Positions 61,087-64,000 of a stretch of DNA of 64,000 bases are shown here, in pieces. How positions within the stretch are numbered: position 1 is the first letter of the stretch; every line of letters starts with the position of its first letter. The DNA is from UBA830 sp002295635 (lineage in GTDB: Bacteria; Pseudomonadota; Alphaproteobacteria; MPNO01; UBA830). The stretch is from contig DBHK01000027.1 in assembly GCA_002295635.1 (NCBI GenBank), positions 314,891 to 378,890 on the forward strand, read 5' to 3'. The position numbers were made by a program, and so were the translations under genes. Below the pieces are notes generated by a model that worked only from the letters and a program-made list of their open reading frames with translations, ran no database searches and was not told where the DNA came from.

Positions 61087-62805
61087 ATGCGTGGCTCGTC
61101 GCTCACAACTATCGTAGCTGCCGTTTCAGCCATTGCTTTTCTAGCAACCTGCACGCCTGACGAAACCGCGCCGGTGGAACGGAACAGTGGCGTCTCTGAG
61201 AAGTTGGTGTCTTCGGCCGGCAATTACCTAGCTGGTCGACAGGCTCAGAAAAGTCGGGACTTCGGAAACGCCTCTTTGTTCCTCGGCAAGGCGCTGGCGG
61301 AAAGTCCCAGTAATACATCACTTTTGCGAAAAACGTTTCTTGCGCGATTAGCGGAGGGCGATATAGCGGCTGCTGTACCGATGGCGCGTGAAATCACGAA
61401 ACGGATGAGTTCGGCACCTTTTGCCAAACTGGTCCTTTTAGTGGACTGCGTTCGACGAAACGATCTGGTGGCGGCCGATGCGGTGCTCGCCGACTTTCCT
61501 GACCGCGGTATTAACGGTTTTATAAGACCAATTCTGATGTCTTGGGTTTCAGTTGGAAAAATGGAGGTCATAGACCCGATCCAGGAGTTGTCTTCGCTGA
61601 AAAATCAGTCAGACCTTCGCGTGTTGTACAATCTAAATGCGGCGTTTGTATCCGATGTCATAGGCCGAACATCAGATGCGGAGAAGTATTACAAGCTAGC
61701 TATCCAAAAATTTCCTGCGTCGACATTAAGGGCTGTACAGGCATATGGCCGGCATCTTGAACGCCAAGGCAAGAGAGAGAAAGCGAGGCTTCTGTATAAT
61801 ACGTACATACACGAAAATCCAAATTCAGTTATTATCGGTCCAGCGATTGCTAGGCTTAAGCGTGGCCAGCGCCCCACCCTATTGGTGTCAACGCCAGCAG
61901 AGGGAGTTGCAGAAGCTTTGTTTTACGTCGCTGGAATAATGACCCGCCAGAATTCAGAGCAATTAGCCCTGATATACGGATATCTAGCGCTTCATCTTCG
62001 CAAGGATCTTGATCTCGCAAGGATGTTAGCCGCAGGCATATTGGAGTCTATGGATCGTAACGAGGACGCAATTGTGGAGTACCGGAATATCCGGCCAAAA
62101 TCCCCATTTCACTGGTCTGCGAGACTTCGGGTGGCGGGTAACTTGGAGGTACTCAATAGGGACGATGAGGCAATAGACCTACTCCGCAAACTCGCCAATG
62201 AGGACAAAACGAATCCCGAACCGCTAATCAGTCTTGGTGATCTATTCCGTTCGAACAAGCAGTTTACAGAATCGGTAGCTGCCTATGATCAGGCTATCGC
62301 AATGATCTCCGGATTAGATAAACGGCAATGGATGATCCTTTATTCGCGAGGCATCGCACTCGAAAGATCTAAACAGTGGGGTCGCGCAGAACTAGATTTC
62401 AAGCGTGCGCTGGAACTTAGCCCGGATCAGCCCTATGTGCTAAATTATCTCGGCTACTCATGGGTCGATCAAGGGGTCAACCTTGAACGGGCACGAACGA
62501 TGATAGAGAGGGCGGTAGAGTTGCGCCCTGACGACGGTTATATAGTCGACAGTTTGGGTTGGGTTCTTTACCGGCTGAGAGATTTTGCGGGTGCGGTCGA
62601 AAATCTTGAACGCGCTGTGGAACTGCGGCCTAATGACCCCACGATCAATGACCACCTTGGTGACGCTTATTGGCGAGTTGGTCGATATACCGAAGCGCAA
62701 TTTCAGTGGCGGCGTGCTCTATCACTAAATCCGGAGGAAGATCAGGTCGCCCCAATCGAGTCAAAGTTGCTCCAGGGGCTGAGAATGTCCAACGAAGACG
62801 AATAG
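61087..62805 (+). CDS. TPR-repeat lipoprotein
   Basis: A 572-residue protein beginning with a lipoprotein signal (IAFLATC lipobox at about residue 20), then many tetratricopeptide repeats: GKALAESPSNTSLLR, KYYKLAIQKFPAS, and clear C-terminal repeats around RALELSPDQPYVLNYLGYSWVDQG, RAVELRPDDGYIVDSLGWVLY and RAVELRPNDPTINDHLGDAYW (each split by the repeat boundary). The C-terminal three repeats match those seen next to ispE in other Alphaproteobacteria. Periplasmic scaffold role is inferred. Ends 9 nt before ispE. Confidence 0.9.
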   Translation: MRGSSLTTIVAAVSAIAFLATCTPDETAPVERNSGVSEKLVSSAGNYLAGRQAQKSRDFGNASLFLGKALAESPSNTSLLRKTFLARLAEGDIAAAVPMAREITKRMSSAPFAKLVLLVDCVRRNDLVAADAVLADFPDRGINGFIRPILMSWVSVGKMEVIDPIQELSSLKNQSDLRVLYNLNAAFVSDVIGRTSDAEKYYKLAIQKFPASTLRAVQAYGRHLERQGKREKARLLYNTYIHENPNSVIIGPAIARLKRGQRPTLLVSTPAEGVAEALFYVAGIMTRQNSEQLALIYGYLALHLRKDLDLARMLAAGILESMDRNEDAIVEYRNIRPKSPFHWSARLRVAGNLEVLNRDDEAIDLLRKLANEDKTNPEPLISLGDLFRSNKQFTESVAAYDQAIAMISGLDKRQWMILYSRGIALERSKQWGRAELDFKRALELSPDQPYVLNYLGYSWVDQGVNLERARTMIERAVELRPDDGYIVDSLGWVLYRLRDFAGAVENLERAVELRPNDPTINDHLGDAYWRVGRYTEAQFQWRRALSLNPEEDQVAPIESKLLQGLRMSNEDE

Positions 62806-62814
62806 GGGGCGTGA

Positions 62815-63723
62815 TTGCGCTTGACGGAAAACAAGAATTTTATTGCGCTGGATGCACCAGCGAAAATAAATCTCTATCTCCAAGTAATTGGGCGCCGGTC
62901 TGACGGTTATCATCTATTAGATAGCCTCGTCGCATTTACAGAAAAGTGTGACTGCTTGACGGCAACGCTAGCTGACTCGTTGACACTCCAAGTGACGGGT
63001 CCTTTTTCCGGAAGTCTGAGTGAGGGACAAGACGACAATCTCATCCTCCGAGCGGCACGTTCACTCCAGAATCGTTTCGATATAAAAAAAGGTGCCGCAG
63101 TAACTCTTCAGAAAAACCTGCCAATTTCGGCTGGGGTTGGGGGCGGATCAGCCGACGCCGCAGCGATCCTACGTATCCTATCAGAATTATGGCAGATAAA
63201 ACTGGATGATTCAGAGCTTTCCCGCATAGGACTGTCAATCGGTGCCGACATTCCAGTTTGTATCTCAGGTATTCCCAGTCGAATGTCTGGAATAGGGGAG
63301 ACCGTGGTACCTGTCGATGCACTGCCTAATTGCGCGATAGTACTAATCAATAGCGGTGAAGCTGTTCCCACATCGTCAGTTTTCGCGGCCCACGACGGTA
63401 CTTTTTCAACTAGCAAGGCGTGGAAGGCTCCTTCAAATTTCGATGAACTTGTCTCTTTTCTAAAATTGCAAGCCAATGACCTTGCGGATGCCGCTCGACT
63501 TGTTTTGCCTCAAATCAGTGATGTTCTGGGGGAGCTGCGGATATCGGATGGATGCGAGCTGGCACGGCTTTCGGGAAGTGGAGGTACATGTTTTGGACTT
63601 TTCCCTGATGTGACCTCCGCGCGAATTGCAGCCGATAATATACAAAATACAAATCCACAATGGTGGAGCGTAGCGACAACATTTCGTGACACTCGGCCTG
63701 AAATTCGGTCAGGTTCAGGATAG
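62815..63723 (+). CDS. ispE: 4-diphosphocytidyl-2-C-methyl-D-erythritol kinase
   Basis: MEP-pathway GHMP kinase. The 302-residue product has APAKINLYLQVIGRRSDGYH at the start and the ATP motif LPISAGVGGGSADAAAILR, then GADIPVCISG and LSGSGGTCFGLF. The start is TTG at 62815 with AGGGGG about 6 nt upstream; a second TTG is at 62821 and no ATG is near. IspH at 34.8 kb is in the same pathway. The usual neighbour downstream (tRNA-Gln) follows. Confidence 0.95.
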   Translation: MRLTENKNFIALDAPAKINLYLQVIGRRSDGYHLLDSLVAFTEKCDCLTATLADSLTLQVTGPFSGSLSEGQDDNLILRAARSLQNRFDIKKGAAVTLQKNLPISAGVGGGSADAAAILRILSELWQIKLDDSELSRIGLSIGADIPVCISGIPSRMSGIGETVVPVDALPNCAIVLINSGEAVPTSSVFAAHDGTFSTSKAWKAPSNFDELVSFLKLQANDLADAARLVLPQISDVLGELRISDGCELARLSGSGGTCFGLFPDVTSARIAADNIQNTNPQWWSVATTFRDTRPEIRSGSG

Positions 63724-63958
63724 CTATTTATATAAGCTCACTTATCCCGGCCACTCGGACATTGTAAAAACTTTTGAGAATAACCGTCTCCTTGCAAAAT
63801 TTACCAATTCCTCGAGATAGGTTTGAACTGGAATTGAATTTATTATATCGGCGGTATTCAAAACTCTACTTATGAATACGCAATCGGTTTGATCGGTTAT
63901 AAAAGAGGGGAAGTTGCATCAGATGCTGATGATCGGATATGTTCCCGGCGAGCTGAGG

Positions 63959-64000
63959 TGGGGCGTAGCCAAGTGGTAAGGCAACGGGTTTTGATCCCGT
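63959..64000 (+). tRNA. tRNA-Gln (anticodon TTG), 5' part
   Basis: TGGGGCG acceptor strand at 63959-63965, D-arm AGCCAAGTGGTAAGGC, and the anticodon stem ACGGG/CCCGT with loop TTTTGAT, giving anticodon TTG (Gln). The window ends at the end of the anticodon stem, so the variable, T-arm and 3' acceptor lie outside. A tRNA-Gln after ispE is familiar in this class. The 235 nt between ispE and the tRNA show no gene. Confidence 0.93.

Noticed and set aside
1..64000. CRISPR array, insertion sequence, prophage or integron
   Set aside because: No regularly spaced direct repeats, transposase, integrase or phage genes were seen; all blocks have normal alphaproteobacterial neighbours.

Overview
The window looks like chromosomal DNA of an alphaproteobacterium, with no sign of plasmid, phage or transposon. 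Diagnostic genes are a Shemin-type 5-aminolevulinate synthase, the cell-cycle DNA methyltransferase CcrM next to rnhB, an FO ATP synthase with split b and b' subunits in the order I-a-c-b'-b, an aa3-type oxidase operon with CtaG and Surf1, a plant/alphaproteobacterial-type GshA, a mitochondrial-processing-peptidase-like M16 protease, ETF-QO, and a two-part glycine dehydrogenase. The complete aerobic chain together with the split GcvP suggests a free-living aerobe near Rhodospirillales; genus cannot be read from the sequence.

Layout. 1-3.2 kb: 3' end of pdxH, a tandem UspA protein, an SDR enzyme and a small regulator. 3.2-6 kb: hemA and a class III aminotransferase. 6-10 kb: molybdenum cofactor block, moaA divergent from an overlapping operon fdhD / GIY-YIG-like protein / mobA / ModE-like regulator. 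10-15 kb: ubiA, rsmE, gshA, tldD. 15.3-21.5 kb: cox operon (coxB, coxA, ctaB, a 46-residue membrane protein, ctaG, coxC, DUF983, surf1). 21.5-26.4 kb: M32 carboxypeptidase, thrC, M16 protease, yqgE. 26.6-33.1 kb: a DsbD/ScsB-like protein, a lone CoxL-like molybdenum hydroxylase subunit, and a convergent MarR/Gfo-Idh-MocA pair. 33.4-35.7 kb: ispH-thrB-rnhA. 36-41.3 kb: a lipoprotein, then a tandem glycine riboswitch and gcvT-gcvH-gcvPA-gcvPB. 41.4-43.8 kb: atp FO operon. 43.9-53.3 kb: dciA-dsbA-smc divergent from mutY, then ccrM, rnhB and a CPA2 antiporter. 53.3-56 kb: a PA0069-type radical SAM protein divergent from a pair of TIGR04283/TIGR04282 transferases. 55.8-64 kb: moaB, lytic transglycosylase, UDG, ETF-QO, a TPR lipoprotein, ispE and the 5' part of tRNA-Gln.

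Connections. Four molybdenum genes (moaA, fdhD, mobA, moaB) would serve formate dehydrogenase and molybdenum hydroxylases; the only molybdenum enzyme gene in the window is the CoxL-like subunit, without its FAD and 2Fe-2S partners. The gcv operon appears controlled by glycine through the riboswitch.

Most interesting points: a perfect DnaA box with two GANTC sites just upstream of ccrM; gcvT with an excellent Shine-Dalgarno sequence but apparently an ATC start; a GIY-YIG-like protein inside the Moco operon beside an FdhD with relocated cysteines; and several structured non-coding elements, the best at 60921-61007. No CRISPR array, defence island or clearly new multi-gene system was found.
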